A stretch of DNA of 39,890 nucleotides from Akkermansia muciniphila (GCA_945900455.1 CAMDJH010000020.1:1-39890); one strand, 5' to 3'. Positions 9,492 through 17,345 are shown, counted from the first letter of the stretch. Notes: generated from the letters alone by a model not told the origin. Numbers and translations are program-made.

Positions 9492-10217
9492 ATGGAAGCC
9501 AACGAAAAAAGCCGAAAGAGAAAGACCAATAAAATGAAGACGAATCAAAAGAAGGCGTTGGCAGCCGTCGCCCTGGCAGTAGTCGGGATGAGTGGGCTAA
9601 GCGGGCTGAACGGAGCGAGCGTGAGCGTGACGAACACGTTTGCGGTGAACCTGACGACACCGGATTGGGTGACCAACTTCGTTGTGCCGCAGTTGTTGAT
9701 CGACACAAACATTGGAGAATCCCTGGATCAAGTGGTGTTCCAGTTGGTGTCGAAGCTGCAGGCGGACGTGAACTTGGCGAACCTGGAGCCGAACGCGAGC
9801 AACCGGATCGGCGGGGTGGTGAAGGGAGAGGTGGGTGTGACACCGCCGATCGCCAACGGGCCGTACACGAATGCGCTGCAGATTGGGCAGACCAACCTCC
9901 TTGGACCGTTGGAATCGACGAACATCCTTGGGCTGATGACGTCGGTGACGAGCAGTGTGTCGATGACGGATTTGAGTCCGTTCTTGGGAACGGGTGGGAC
10001 GACGGTGAATGTGACGGGGAAGATCACGATGGCATTCATGGCGGAGTCGCTGGACGGAAAACAAGCGAGTGGCGGGTCGGAGAACCTGATCGCGGCGATG
10101 CTGAATGTGATTTACACGTACACGGCGGTACCGGAGGCTAGTACGTGGGGAGCGATGGGAGTGCTGGGTGCGGCAGCCCTTTGGCATCATCGTCGTCGCG
10201 CGGCGAAGAAGAAGTAG
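9492..10217 (+). CDS. PEP-CTERM sorting-domain protein
   Basis: The open frame has 241 residues. The ATG at 9534 (227 aa) is the more likely start, because it has a purine-rich AAGAGAAAG-like stretch upstream and gives a normal signal peptide (a KTNQKK basic end, then hydrophobic A/V/G/L residues to about NGA). The mature part is Asn/Thr-rich with no known catalytic domain. The C-terminus is a textbook PEP-CTERM signal: VPEAS, a hydrophobic helix, and HHRRRAAKKK. In known systems exosortase cleaves such a tail and the protein is delivered to the envelope or the extracellular matrix. No exosortase gene is in this window. The gene follows the C25 peptidase protein almost without a gap, so the two are probably one transcription unit. 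The function of the mature domain is unknown. Confidence 0.85.
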   Translation: MEANEKSRKRKTNKMKTNQKKALAAVALAVVGMSGLSGLNGASVSVTNTFAVNLTTPDWVTNFVVPQLLIDTNIGESLDQVVFQLVSKLQADVNLANLEPNASNRIGGVVKGEVGVTPPIANGPYTNALQIGQTNLLGPLESTNILGLMTSVTSSVSMTDLSPFLGTGGTTVNVTGKITMAFMAESLDGKQASGGSENLIAAMLNVIYTYTAVPEASTWGAMGVLGAAALWHHRRRAAKKK

Positions 10218-10249
10218 AGGCCGCCGCCCGGTATGCCGCGGTGTACCGC

Positions 10250-10681
10250 CTAGTGCGATTCCCGTGTGGACTGAGAAATCACGGAAGCGCGTGAATCGGC
10301 TTTCACCTTTTCGGTATAGGTGATCACGGCGGCACCGGCGACGATGAGGCAGACTCCGAGCCAGCGCAGCGGGCTGATGTATTCGCCCAGGAGGAAATGC
10401 GCGCTAAGCGCCGTTAAGACGAACCCGAGCGCGGTCACCGGCCAGACGAAGCTGATGTCGGCTTGGGACATCAGGTAAAGAATGCATCCGAAATAGGCTG
10501 TTTCCCAGGCGATCCCGAGCTGGATATTTCGATTCGTGGCGCCACGTCCGAGCAGGCGGGCGATTTCGCCCGCATTCAACTGCGCGGGTTCACCGATTTC
10601 TTTGAGTCCCTTGCCGAGGAAAACAACTCCGATGGCTTCCAAGACGAGGCCAAAGAACAGCACGATCAGAATTTTTGCCAT
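10250..10681 (-). CDS. EamA/SMR-type small multidrug/flippase-like membrane protein
   Basis: The product is 143 aa with about four hydrophobic helices. The N-terminal helix is MAKILIVLFFGLVLEAIGVV, and the last helix ends before a charged, probably cytosolic tail. Size and pattern fit half-size drug/metabolite transporter (DMT) proteins, in the same superfamily as EamA, EmrE and the ArnE/ArnF undecaprenyl-phosphate-aminoarabinose flippase subunits. Such small proteins work as dimers or heterodimers. It is the third gene of the minus-strand hpnD-hpnK unit and starts 6 bp after hpnK, so it is probably co-translated. The context suggests moving a lipid-linked or polyprenoid compound rather than drug efflux, but the substrate cannot be read from the sequence. 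Confidence 0.75.
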   Translation of the reverse strand: MAKILIVLFFGLVLEAIGVVFLGKGLKEIGEPAQLNAGEIARLLGRGATNRNIQLGIAWETAYFGCILYLMSQADISFVWPVTALGFVLTALSAHFLLGEYISPLRWLGVCLIVAGAAVITYTEKVKADSRASVISQSTRESH

Positions 10682-10687
10682 GGGAGG

Positions 10688-11563
10688 TCAGGTTCGAGCG
10701 ACTTCCCGCGGTCGCGCGGTCCGGGGTTTGACGAGATCCTGGTAGCGGATCAGTTCGATGCCGAGTTCTTCGATCTTCGCTCGCACTCGCGGACTGCAAA
10801 GAGCTTCGAGCTCGTGCGCATGTTCTCCCTCATCCGGATGACAATAGATTTCGAACGTGCCTGGCCAGAGGTTATCGAGCAGCTTCAAGAGGTACGATTC
10901 CGTCATCCGACCGTCCTGAAGCAGTCCGAACACCCGATCCGTGTGAGCGATGCCCCGGCGATCCATGGCGGCAACCGCCCGCCCCGACAGGCGTGCAAAG
11001 ACAGCGGCGTGGGATATCCGGTAAAAATATCGGCCGGCGCTTAGCCGGAGATTTGTCAGCAACGGATCGCGGGTTAGGCGCATGGCCCGAATGTTCCAAG
11101 CTTTGAAGTCTCGCTTCAGCATGTCGAATACGGTGGGGTGCAGGTGAAAGTGCATGTGACCGTTCACGTGATCGAGGAGCAAGCCGGAGAGCCGGAATTC
11201 GGCGAACTGCGAATTGATTTCCTGCCGGAGAAACGGGTGAAGGCTCTTGCTAAGATAATACCGGATCCCCGCCCGAATCGGGCGCGCTTCGAATTCGAAG
11301 CGTTGGTTAACCAATCCGATGATTTCACTCGGCTTGAGAATTGATTTTCCACGGACCAGCACCAGGTGAATTCCGACTCCCAGGTTTGGATTTTCCCGCG
11401 CCAGCTTGATGGCTGCGTCACTCGCATTTCCCGTCACCATGAGACTCGCCGTCGTCAAAATGCCCTCGCGGTGCGCTCGAATGATAGCTCGGTTCGCACT
11501 GGTGGACTGGCCGAAGTCGTCTCCATTGACGATGAGGCGGATACGCGGTTTGTCAGATGCCAT
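10688..11563 (-). CDS. hpnK: HpnK/ChbG (YdjC-like) deacetylase
   Basis: This is a carbohydrate-deacetylase-like protein of 291 aa. Visible family motifs are the metal-site VNGDDFG (residues 12-18), GVGIHL (63-67) and the His-rich DHVNGHMHFHLHP (131-143). The last block supplies metal and catalytic histidines in YdjC/ChbG enzymes. An upstream start at 11602 is possible but would overlap hpnD by 34 bp. The ATG at 11563 lies 5 bp after the hpnD stop and fits the family N-terminus (IRLIVNGDDFG). HpnK is known from hopanoid gene clusters, although its exact substrate is not firmly established. Here it sits between hpnD and a small DMT protein, which supports a role in a polyprenoid/glycolipid pathway. 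Confidence 0.88.
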   Translation of the reverse strand: MASDKPRIRLIVNGDDFGQSTSANRAIIRAHREGILTTASLMVTGNASDAAIKLARENPNLGVGIHLVLVRGKSILKPSEIIGLVNQRFEFEARPIRAGIRYYLSKSLHPFLRQEINSQFAEFRLSGLLLDHVNGHMHFHLHPTVFDMLKRDFKAWNIRAMRLTRDPLLTNLRLSAGRYFYRISHAAVFARLSGRAVAAMDRRGIAHTDRVFGLLQDGRMTESYLLKLLDNLWPGTFEIYCHPDEGEHAHELEALCSPRVRAKIEELGIELIRYQDLVKPRTARPREVART

Positions 11564-11568
11564 GGTGT

Positions 11569-12435
11569 TCAGGTCCCGTACTGGGCGACCGGGAAACGCC
11601 ATTTAACCCGTGCGGCGGCTAGCAAAACAAGCGCGACTTTGCGTCCCTTCGAAAGCTTAAAGGGTTTTTCCTGCAGCACCGGGAATTTTCGCGCCTCGAG
11701 TTCGCAGAGCAGACGCCAGTAAACGGCGCCCATTAATTCGGCGGCAATCATGGATTTCCGGTCCACTGCAGGGAGCAATTCGCGGGCCTTCCGGAAATAG
11801 CCCCGAGCATTCCCCGCCAACGATCGGCAGAGCGCTTGAAACCGTTCGGAATCCTTTCTGGCGATGATTTCCGCAACCGCAACCCCGTGCGTCTCCAGCT
11901 CCGACTGGGGAACGTAAATACGCCCGCGGCCCGCGTCGTTGCCGATGTCCCGCAGAATGTTGGTATGTTGGAGTGCCTGGCCCAGGGCGATCGCGTAGTC
12001 CCGGCAGCGCGGATCCTTGTAGCCAAAAATCTCGATACTCAACAGGCCGACGACGCTCGCGACGCGATAGCAGTAGGCTTCGAGTGCGGCCGAGTCGGGG
12101 TACGTCCGTTGATCCAGATCCATTTCCACCCCGCGAATCAGTTCGTCGAACAGATTGAAAGGCAGCCGGTATTTGGCCACAAACGGAGCCAACTCACGGT
12201 TGACGCTGAATTCCGACTCCCCTCCGGCACAGGTACGCCGGATATCCTCCCGCCAGCGACCCAGTTGTTCGCGACGGCGGGCGACGGGAGAAGAATCCTC
12301 GTCGGCGATGTCATCCACTTCCCGGCAAAACGCGTACAGGGCGGTCATGGCCTGGCGCTTGGCCTCGGGAAGGAGGATGAAGGCGAGAGCAAGATTTGAG
12401 GCGCTTTTGCGCGTGATCTGCTCGCTAGTGTGCAT
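11569..12435 (-). CDS. hpnD: Presqualene diphosphate synthase HpnD
   Basis: This is a trans-isoprenyl diphosphate synthase-like enzyme of the squalene/phytoene synthase family, 288 aa from the ATG at 12435. It joins two farnesyl diphosphates to presqualene diphosphate, the first step of the HpnC/D/E route to squalene for hopanoids. The two Asp-rich Mg/diphosphate sites are visible as VDDIADED (about 40-47) and NILRDIGND (159-167), followed by GRGRIYVP. ALYAFCREVDD and the C-terminal half match HpnD rather than plant-type squalene synthase. A start at 12474 is also open, but the family N-terminus favours 12435. hpnC, hpnE and squalene-hopene cyclase are not in the window. Phytoene synthase is the main alternative, but the hpnK neighbour favours HpnD. 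Confidence 0.88.
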   Translation of the reverse strand: MHTSEQITRKSASNLALAFILLPEAKRQAMTALYAFCREVDDIADEDSSPVARRREQLGRWREDIRRTCAGGESEFSVNRELAPFVAKYRLPFNLFDELIRGVEMDLDQRTYPDSAALEAYCYRVASVVGLLSIEIFGYKDPRCRDYAIALGQALQHTNILRDIGNDAGRGRIYVPQSELETHGVAVAEIIARKDSERFQALCRSLAGNARGYFRKARELLPAVDRKSMIAAELMGAVYWRLLCELEARKFPVLQEKPFKLSKGRKVALVLLAAARVKWRFPVAQYGT

Positions 12436-12543
12436 TCGTCCCGCGGAGCATACGTTGGTGGAGCCGCGAATCACGCCAATTTGTTAACAAGCCCAAGGGA
12501 CACCGTTCGGGGTGAGTTCGTTGGAAAAACTGCCGCTCACCGC

Positions 12544-12572
12544 TTGGCAGCCGATGCTTCCGTGGCTAGCAT
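12544..12572 (+). promoter_or_regulatory. Putative sigma70-type promoter of rmlA
   Basis: TTGGCA (12544-12549), a 17-bp spacer and TAGCAT (12567-12572) lie in the 100-bp divergent gap between hpnD and rmlA. The -10 box is only 9 bp from the rmlA ATG at 12582, so transcription would start within a few bases of the start codon. No Shine-Dalgarno sequence is present, which fits a nearly leaderless mRNA. This is a by-eye match. Confidence 0.4.
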
Positions 12573-12581
12573 CGTGGCTTC

Positions 12582-13457
12582 ATGAAGGGAATTTTGCTCG
12601 CCGGCGGCGCCGGATCGCGTCTTTACCCCCTCACGCTCGTGGCCAGCAAACAGCTCCAACCGGTTTATGATAAACCAATGGTGTACTATCCGCTGACAAC
12701 TCTGATCGAAGGCGGAATCCGGGAGATTTGTTTGATTTCGACCCCGCACGATCTGCCGCGGTACCGGCAGTTATTGGGAGATGGATCCAGGCTGGGCGTT
12801 TCGATCGACTACCGGGAACAGTCCCGGCCCGAAGGAATTGCCCAGGCATTCCGAATCGCGGAATCGTTCATTGGGACCGCCCCCGTGACCTTGATCCTGG
12901 GGGACAATATTTTTTACGGAGGGGACGTCTTTCATCAGGCGTTTTCGCTGTTCCAATCCGGGGCAATGATTTTTGGATACCGTGTCCACGACCCGGAGCG
13001 GTATGGCGTCGTGGAGTTCGACAGCGCAGGACGGGCTCTCTCGATTGTCGAGAAACCGCGGGAGCCGCGGAGCAACCATGCGGTGCCGGGCCTGTATTTG
13101 TATGACAACACGATTGTGGAAATTGCCCGCAATCTGAAGCCCAGCCCGCGGGGTGAACTGGAGATCACCGATGTGAACAGCGAGTATCTCCGTCGAGGCC
13201 TCCTGCGAGTTCAGAAACTCAGCCGGGGATTTGCATGGCTGGATGCCGGCACGAGCAGCAGTCTGCACGAAGCTAGCGCCTTCGTGCAGACGATTGAGAA
13301 GCGGCAGGGCATTAAGGTCGGCTGCCCCGAAGAGGCCGCGTTTCGGCGCGGATTCCTGTCCTTGAAAACATTGGATGAACTTGCCGGCGCCATGCCGCGA
13401 TGTGAGTACCGCGAGTATCTCATCGCGGTTGCGGACGAGGCCCGGCGATCAAGCTAA
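12582..13457 (+). CDS. rmlA: Glucose-1-phosphate thymidylyltransferase
   Basis: This 291-aa nucleotidyltransferase makes dTDP-glucose from dTTP and glucose-1-phosphate, the first step of dTDP-sugar (rhamnose) synthesis. The N-terminal nucleotide-binding signature is LLAGGAGSRLYPLT (5-18), followed by SKQLQPVYDKPMVYYPL. LGDNIFYG, VEKP and AWLDAGTSSSLHEA are the expected RmlA motifs. Length is normal. It is the first gene of a plus-strand cluster with the epimerase/reductase (8 bp downstream) and rmlB. The product would feed envelope polysaccharide or glycan synthesis. Confidence 0.95.
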   Translation: MKGILLAGGAGSRLYPLTLVASKQLQPVYDKPMVYYPLTTLIEGGIREICLISTPHDLPRYRQLLGDGSRLGVSIDYREQSRPEGIAQAFRIAESFIGTAPVTLILGDNIFYGGDVFHQAFSLFQSGAMIFGYRVHDPERYGVVEFDSAGRALSIVEKPREPRSNHAVPGLYLYDNTIVEIARNLKPSPRGELEITDVNSEYLRRGLLRVQKLSRGFAWLDAGTSSSLHEASAFVQTIEKRQGIKVGCPEEAAFRRGFLSLKTLDELAGAMPRCEYREYLIAVADEARRSS

Positions 13458-13465
13458 CTGCCACT

Positions 13466-14422
13466 ATGGTTTTGCTGCTGGGTCATACGGGTTACGTGGG
13501 GAACGAGTTCGCGCGTGAGTTGGCCCGACGAAGCATCCCGTTTGAGGGGCTGTCGCGGCAGACGTTCGACTATTCGGATTTCGAATCGTTGTACCGGAGG
13601 CTTCGCGAGCGGCGTCCCACATTTCTCATTAATGCGGCAGGATACACCGGCAAACCAAACGTGGATGCGTGCGAAGGGGCGCCGGCCGACACCTTGGCGG
13701 GCAACACCCTGTTGCCGCAGACGATCGCCCATGCCTGTGCCGCAGCCGAGGTTCCTTGGGGGCACGTTTCTTCCGGATGCATCTATACCGGTGCACGCAT
13801 CCGCCAACCGGACGGATCGTTCCAAGTTGAGCCCGATTTGACCCGCGAGGAGGTTCGCCGCATCGTCGAATCCGAGCCGGACCGGGTCGAGGGTTTTCGC
13901 GAAACGGACGAGCCTAATTTTTCCTTCCGGAACGGGCCGTGCAGTTTTTACAGTGGCACCAAAGCGCTCGGTGAGGAGGCGATTGCCGGTTTGGGGCGGA
14001 GCTATCTGTGGCGCCTTCGAATCCCGTTCGATGAGCGGGACCATACGCGCAACTACCTGTCCAAGGTCCAGCGGTATGCCAAGGTCTATGATAATGTAAA
14101 TTCAATTTCGCACCTGGGAGATTATGTGCGGGCGTGCCTGGACCTTTGGGACATCCGGGCTCCGTTCGGAATTTACAATGTGACCAATCCCGGGTTTGTA
14201 ACCACCCGTCAGGTAATCGAAGCCATCGAACGGGAGTTGCTCCCGGGCAGGATGTTTGAGTTTTGGTCCAGCGACGGAGAATTTTATCGTCTCGCCGCGA
14301 AGGCCCTACGTTCCAATTGTGTGTTGGACACGAGCAAAATCTTGTGCGCGGGAGTGGTGATACGCGGGGTGGAAGACGCTGTGACCGATGCCTTGCGGCG
14401 TTGGACGCCCGAGCGGGCATGA
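13466..14422 (+). CDS. UER1-like dTDP-4-keto-sugar epimerase/reductase (RmlD superfamily)
   Basis: This 318-aa short-chain dehydrogenase/reductase has an NAD(P)-binding GHTGYVG (6-12) and the catalytic YSGTK (Tyr162, Lys166). Its fine motifs (INAAGYTGKPNVDACE, GCIYTG, DEPNF, GIYNVTNPG, RSNCVLDTSK) resemble plant/eukaryotic NRS/ER (UER1) enzymes more than ordinary bacterial RmlD. UER1 enzymes carry out both 3,5-epimerisation and 4-reduction of dTDP/UDP-4-keto-6-deoxyglucose to the L-rhamnose nucleotide. This would explain why no rmlC lies in the cluster. It sits 8 bp after rmlA and 69 bp before rmlB, so co-transcription is likely. The alternative is a conventional RmlD with rmlC elsewhere in the genome. 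Confidence 0.82.
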   Translation: MVLLLGHTGYVGNEFARELARRSIPFEGLSRQTFDYSDFESLYRRLRERRPTFLINAAGYTGKPNVDACEGAPADTLAGNTLLPQTIAHACAAAEVPWGHVSSGCIYTGARIRQPDGSFQVEPDLTREEVRRIVESEPDRVEGFRETDEPNFSFRNGPCSFYSGTKALGEEAIAGLGRSYLWRLRIPFDERDHTRNYLSKVQRYAKVYDNVNSISHLGDYVRACLDLWDIRAPFGIYNVTNPGFVTTRQVIEAIERELLPGRMFEFWSSDGEFYRLAAKALRSNCVLDTSKILCAGVVIRGVEDAVTDALRRWTPERA

Positions 14423-14491
14423 CAATTCTCCAATGGATGCCAGCACCGCCGGCGATCAATTTTCTTCACGATTTCTCGCGCTCGATTTAGC

Positions 14492-15520
14492 ATGAACCTT
14501 CTCGTCACCGGCGGAGCCGGATTCATCGGTTCCAATTTGATTCAGCACCTCATCGGTCGACCCGAGGTGAATCGCCTCGTTAATTTGGACTGCCTGACCT
14601 ATGCGGGGCATCCGGCCAATCTCCGACCCGTGGAAGGGCATCCGCGATATCGGTTCGAGAAGGTCGATTTGCGCGATAAGGCCGAGGTCTTGCGCGTCGT
14701 CCAGGAACACGCCATCGATCAGGTCATGCATCTCGCCGCCGAATCGCATGTGGATCGATCGATCCGCGGTCCCGGCGATTTCATTCATACCAACATCGTC
14801 GGAACGTTTCACCTCCTGGAGGCCTGCCGTGAAATGTGGTCGAGGGGTGGGTCGACGGGTGCCAATGCCGACGCTCGATTCCTGCACGTCTCCACGGATG
14901 AAGTGTACGGCTCGCTCGGGCCCACTGGATATTTTACTGAGTCGACTCCCTACGCTCCCAATTCCCCCTATTCCGCCAGCAAAGCGGCCAGTGATCTGCT
15001 GGTGCGGTCGTACCACCACACCTACGGGCTGCCCACCCTGATCACCAACTGTTCCAATAATTATGGTCCCCGGCAGTTTCCTGAAAAACTGATTCCGGTC
15101 GTCATTCAAAATATTCTGAACCGCAAACCCATACCCTTGTATGGCGATGGGATGAACGTGCGGGACTGGCTCTATGTCGGTGATCACAGCGAAGCTTTAT
15201 GGCAAGTGCTTCGGCGCGGACGACTCGGAGAGACCTATAACGTTGGTGGCCACAATGAATGGGCCAATATTCGCATCGTGGAACGGATATGTGATCTGGT
15301 CGATGAACTCGATCCGACGCGAGGGGGTGAATCCCGGCGTTTAATCACCTTCGTCAAGGACCGCCCCGGCCATGACCGCCGCTATGCCGTCGATGCTGCC
15401 AAGATGGAACAGGAGCTTGGCTGGAGGCCGGCCTATACGTTTGATCAAGGGATTCGAGAAACCGTGCGATGGTACTTGGAAAACCAGGCGTGGGTCGACG
15501 AGGTGGGGCGAAAGGTTTGA
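14492..15520 (+). CDS. rmlB: dTDP-glucose 4,6-dehydratase
   Basis: This 342-aa extended SDR enzyme converts dTDP-glucose to dTDP-4-keto-6-deoxyglucose. It shows GGAGFIG (7-13) for NAD binding, the active-site STDEVYG (134-140, with Thr135/Asp136/Glu137), and YSASK (Tyr160, Lys164). [17 protein letters not shown] and [10 protein letters not shown] are diagnostic for RmlB. Length is normal. No Shine-Dalgarno sequence precedes the ATG. It is the last gene of the dTDP-sugar cluster and meets the antitoxin/toxin remnant tail to tail 8 bp downstream. Confidence 0.95.
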   Translation: MNLLVTGGAGFIGSNLIQHLIGRPEVNRLVNLDCLTYAGHPANLRPVEGHPRYRFEKVDLRDKAEVLRVVQEHAIDQVMHLAAESHVDRSIRGPGDFIHTNIVGTFHLLEACREMWSRGGSTGANADARFLHVSTDEVYGSLGPTGYFTESTPYAPNSPYSASKAASDLLVRSYHHTYGLPTLITNCSNNYGPRQFPEKLIPVVIQNILNRKPIPLYGDGMNVRDWLYVGDHSEALWQVLRRGRLGETYNVGGHNEWANIRIVERICDLVDELDPTRGGESRRLITFVKDRPGHDRRYAVDAAKMEQELGWRPAYTFDQGIRETVRWYLENQAWVDEVGRKV

Positions 15521-15527
15521 ACCCGCC

Positions 15528-15635
15528 TCAGATGGATGGCAGGCGCAGGCCCACGGCGGCGGCCAATGCGCCCTGGCGGGTATCGAAAGTCAGGAAGTCA
15601 CGCGCCCCGAGCACCAAAGCGGAGGAGACATGCAG
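15528..15635 (-). pseudogene. PIN-domain (VapC-type) toxin remnant, C-terminal 35 residues only
   Basis: Directly after the antitoxin stop, in the same frame, about 35 codons encode LHVSSALVLGARDFLTFD followed by TRQGALAAAVGLRLPSI and a stop (15528-15530). This is the typical C-terminus of PIN ribonuclease toxins, including the late acidic FLTFDTRQ segment. The N-terminal two thirds, with the first catalytic acids, are absent and there is no start codon. I read this as a toxin gene that lost its 5' part by deletion, leaving the antitoxin intact. Confidence 0.72.
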
Positions 15636-15881
15636 TCATCGGTCGCCGCGCTCGTGGCAAAGCAAGTCGGTGGCGGTCACCCCGAGGACAGTGTCGCCAT
15701 AGATGGATTTCAGCCGAGCGGCGAAATCAGGACGTTTCGCAGATTTCACACGACGGCTGAAACGGCTTAGGACAGCGACAGGTTTACCCCGCCTCTGGAT
15801 TTCTACACGCTGACCGTCTGCTACCCAGCCAAGGACGGTCGTCGTGTCATGTTTTAGTTCGCGGATGCCGGCCGTCTTCAT
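15636..15881 (-). CDS. Type II antitoxin, Phd/YefM-VapB-like
   Basis: The product is 81 aa from the ATG at 15881 (a GTG at 15890 is also in frame). MKTAGIRELKHDTTTVLGWV followed by GQRVEIQRRGKPVAVLSR is the DNA-binding N-terminal fold of Phd/YefM-type antitoxins. The C-terminal FAARLKSIYGD...HERGDR is the usual toxin-binding tail, so this gene is complete. Its toxin survives only as a 35-codon stub, making it an orphan antitoxin. A good promoter and a 12-bp palindrome lie just upstream, as expected for autoregulation. Confidence 0.8.
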   Translation of the reverse strand: MKTAGIRELKHDTTTVLGWVADGQRVEIQRRGKPVAVLSRFSRRVKSAKRPDFAARLKSIYGDTVLGVTATDLLCHERGDR

Positions 15882-15887
15882 GGGTGT

Positions 15888-15917
15888 CACAATATTGTGT
15901 CACTTGGTTTGAGTCAA
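15888..15917 (-). promoter_or_regulatory. Antitoxin promoter with overlapping operator palindrome
   Basis: Read on the minus strand, TTGACT (15917-15912), a 17-bp spacer and TATTGT (15894-15889) form a strong sigma70-type promoter. The perfect palindrome CACAATATTGTG (15888-15899) covers the -10 box, which is where an autorepressing antitoxin would bind. The predicted start of transcription, about 15882, is at or next to the ATG at 15881, so the mRNA would be leaderless. Confidence 0.65.
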
Positions 15918-15991
15918 ACGGACAGGCCGAGCGGGAGTGGTTGGGCAATAATCTGCCGTGTGACGCACCTTGATTCGGCCCGTTCCAGCCA

Positions 15992-17106
15992 TCAGTTGCC
16001 GACGGTAGGAACATTTACCACACAGATCTCATTAAACTTGGCTTCTCCGTGGGGCATGCGCCGGACGAATGCGATCCGGTGCCCGTCCGGGGAAAACACG
16101 CAAGCCCCTTTCCGGGGTGATCCTTCGCCGGGCGTTCGAGGCGTGATCCGTTCGGTCCGCCCGGTTCGGGTGTTCGTTCGACACACCGAATGATCCATGG
16201 CATGGGCGATCCAGCGTCCGTGATCACCTGCCCCTGAAATGCCAGAGCGACCGTTTGTTGTGTGCCGTCTACTCGTCGGTAGCCATTCGTTCCAACCCAG
16301 CCTTCTTCAAAGGCCTTCCCAATTTCATCGGAACCGGGTCTTGGCTTGGGCTTGGTGATGGTGACCAATACCGAAAAGGCGCTGCCGCTGTGGTTGCGTG
16401 TGTGGTTGGTGAAAACAGTCACGGGGATTCCGAGTAGGCTGACGCCGACGTTTCGCTGGTTGCCGTCTCCCGCCGGAGTTCCATGGGTGTCTGTCGTCAG
16501 CACATGATCTTCGTAGGTGAAGCTGACGCGCGAGCCATCGGCGGAGAAGACATGAACATGGGAGCCGCCGCGGAGGGCGCCGGACGTAAAGGGGGGTGTG
16601 AGGTCGCGGGCCTCGAGTGGGATGGCGTCCCCAGGGCGAGGCAGGTCGACGAGTACCCCCTGCCGATGCCAGGCGTTGTAGGACCAGTCCTCAGTAGGAC
16701 GTTCGGGACCGAGAATGAATACGGTTCGCGGATGAATCGGGTCAAACGTTGCGACCCCGCAGTGGGCGCCGTTTCGTGAGGAATAGAGTCGGCGAATTTC
16801 ACGGGTGCGCGTGTGGACGATTTCGATGTGCGCGCCGTCAAAGAGCTCGCCGCCGGCGTCGGAACGGACGTCATAGACAATCCAGTTGCCGTCGGGAGAC
16901 CAGACACCGGTGTTGGTGAGGACATGTCCTGTGGGTTGGGACGTAAGGATTTGTTCGGGAGATTTCAGAGAGGAATGTGAGGGGAGTGGCTGGCAGGAAC
17001 TCGCGAGGAGGAGTGCGAGAAGGAGGGTCGGCGGGCATGAGTTGCGCTCGCTCCGAGTGGAGATGGAAATCTGCTTCGGGTATGCGAGCTGAGAAAATGA
17101 TGGCAT
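15992..17106 (-). pseudogene. Decayed DUF3748 (YidR-like) TolB-type protein
   Basis: From the ATG at 17106 the frame encodes a signal-like segment with a possible lipobox (LLASSC). WSPDGNWIVYDVRSD, GALRGGSHVHVFSADGSRV, SFTYEDHVL, NQRNVGVS and GSDEIGKAFEEGWVG then follow, all matching the DUF3748/YidR family. After ALAFQGQVITDAGSPMPW (about 16210) the reading frame loses the family pattern. The family's C-terminal WD-like end (ERITPRT...ACVFSPDGHRIAFVRRM, stop at 15992) is found in a different frame starting about 16198. Compared with E. coli YidR, roughly 80-100 residues between these parts are missing. I read this as an internal deletion plus frameshift, hence a pseudogene. The original role is unknown; such proteins are periplasmic or lipoprotein beta-propellers. 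Confidence 0.7.
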
Positions 17107-17149
17107 TGTATCGTGTGGGATACCCCGGGGCAGTTGATCATTTTCCGCG

Positions 17150-17345
17150 CCTTTGTGTGAGATTTTCCCTCTGGAATTTCCGGAGGTAGCCGCACACAAA
17201 GGCCACAAAGGGCACGAAGGATGGGAAGTGGGGAACTGAGGCGGAACCGTCCCTCGGCGGCGGAATTACCCTCCTCCTTCGTGACCTTTGTGTGAGGTTA
17301 AGTCCTTGGAATTTCCGGAGGTAGCCGCACACAAAGGCCACAAAG
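17150..17345. repeat. Left compound intergenic repeat (R1-spacer-R2)
   Basis: Two 61-bp copies (17150-17210 and 17285-17345) each start CCTTTGTGTG, contain TGGAATTTCCGGAGGTAGCC, and end CACACAAAGGCCACAAAG. The outer CCTTTGTGTG and CACACAAAGG are perfect 10-bp inverted arms, so each copy can fold as a hairpin. The spacer (17211-17284) carries ggaagtggggaactgagg and ggcggcggaattaccctcc. It is directly repeated downstream of the GxxExxY gene. Confidence 0.88.

Noticed and set aside
6929-9843. Several long minus-strand frames (for example 6929-8005, 8021-8641, 8709-9548, 9094-9843)
   Set aside because: They are Arg/His/Pro/Ser-rich, low complexity, and antisense to the G-rich coding strand of the C25 domain and PEP-CTERM gene, which have clear motifs.
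10218-10249. Possible terminator between the convergent PEP-CTERM and DMT genes
   Set aside because: Only a weak CGGTA/TACCG pairing with a 10-base loop and no T-run is present.
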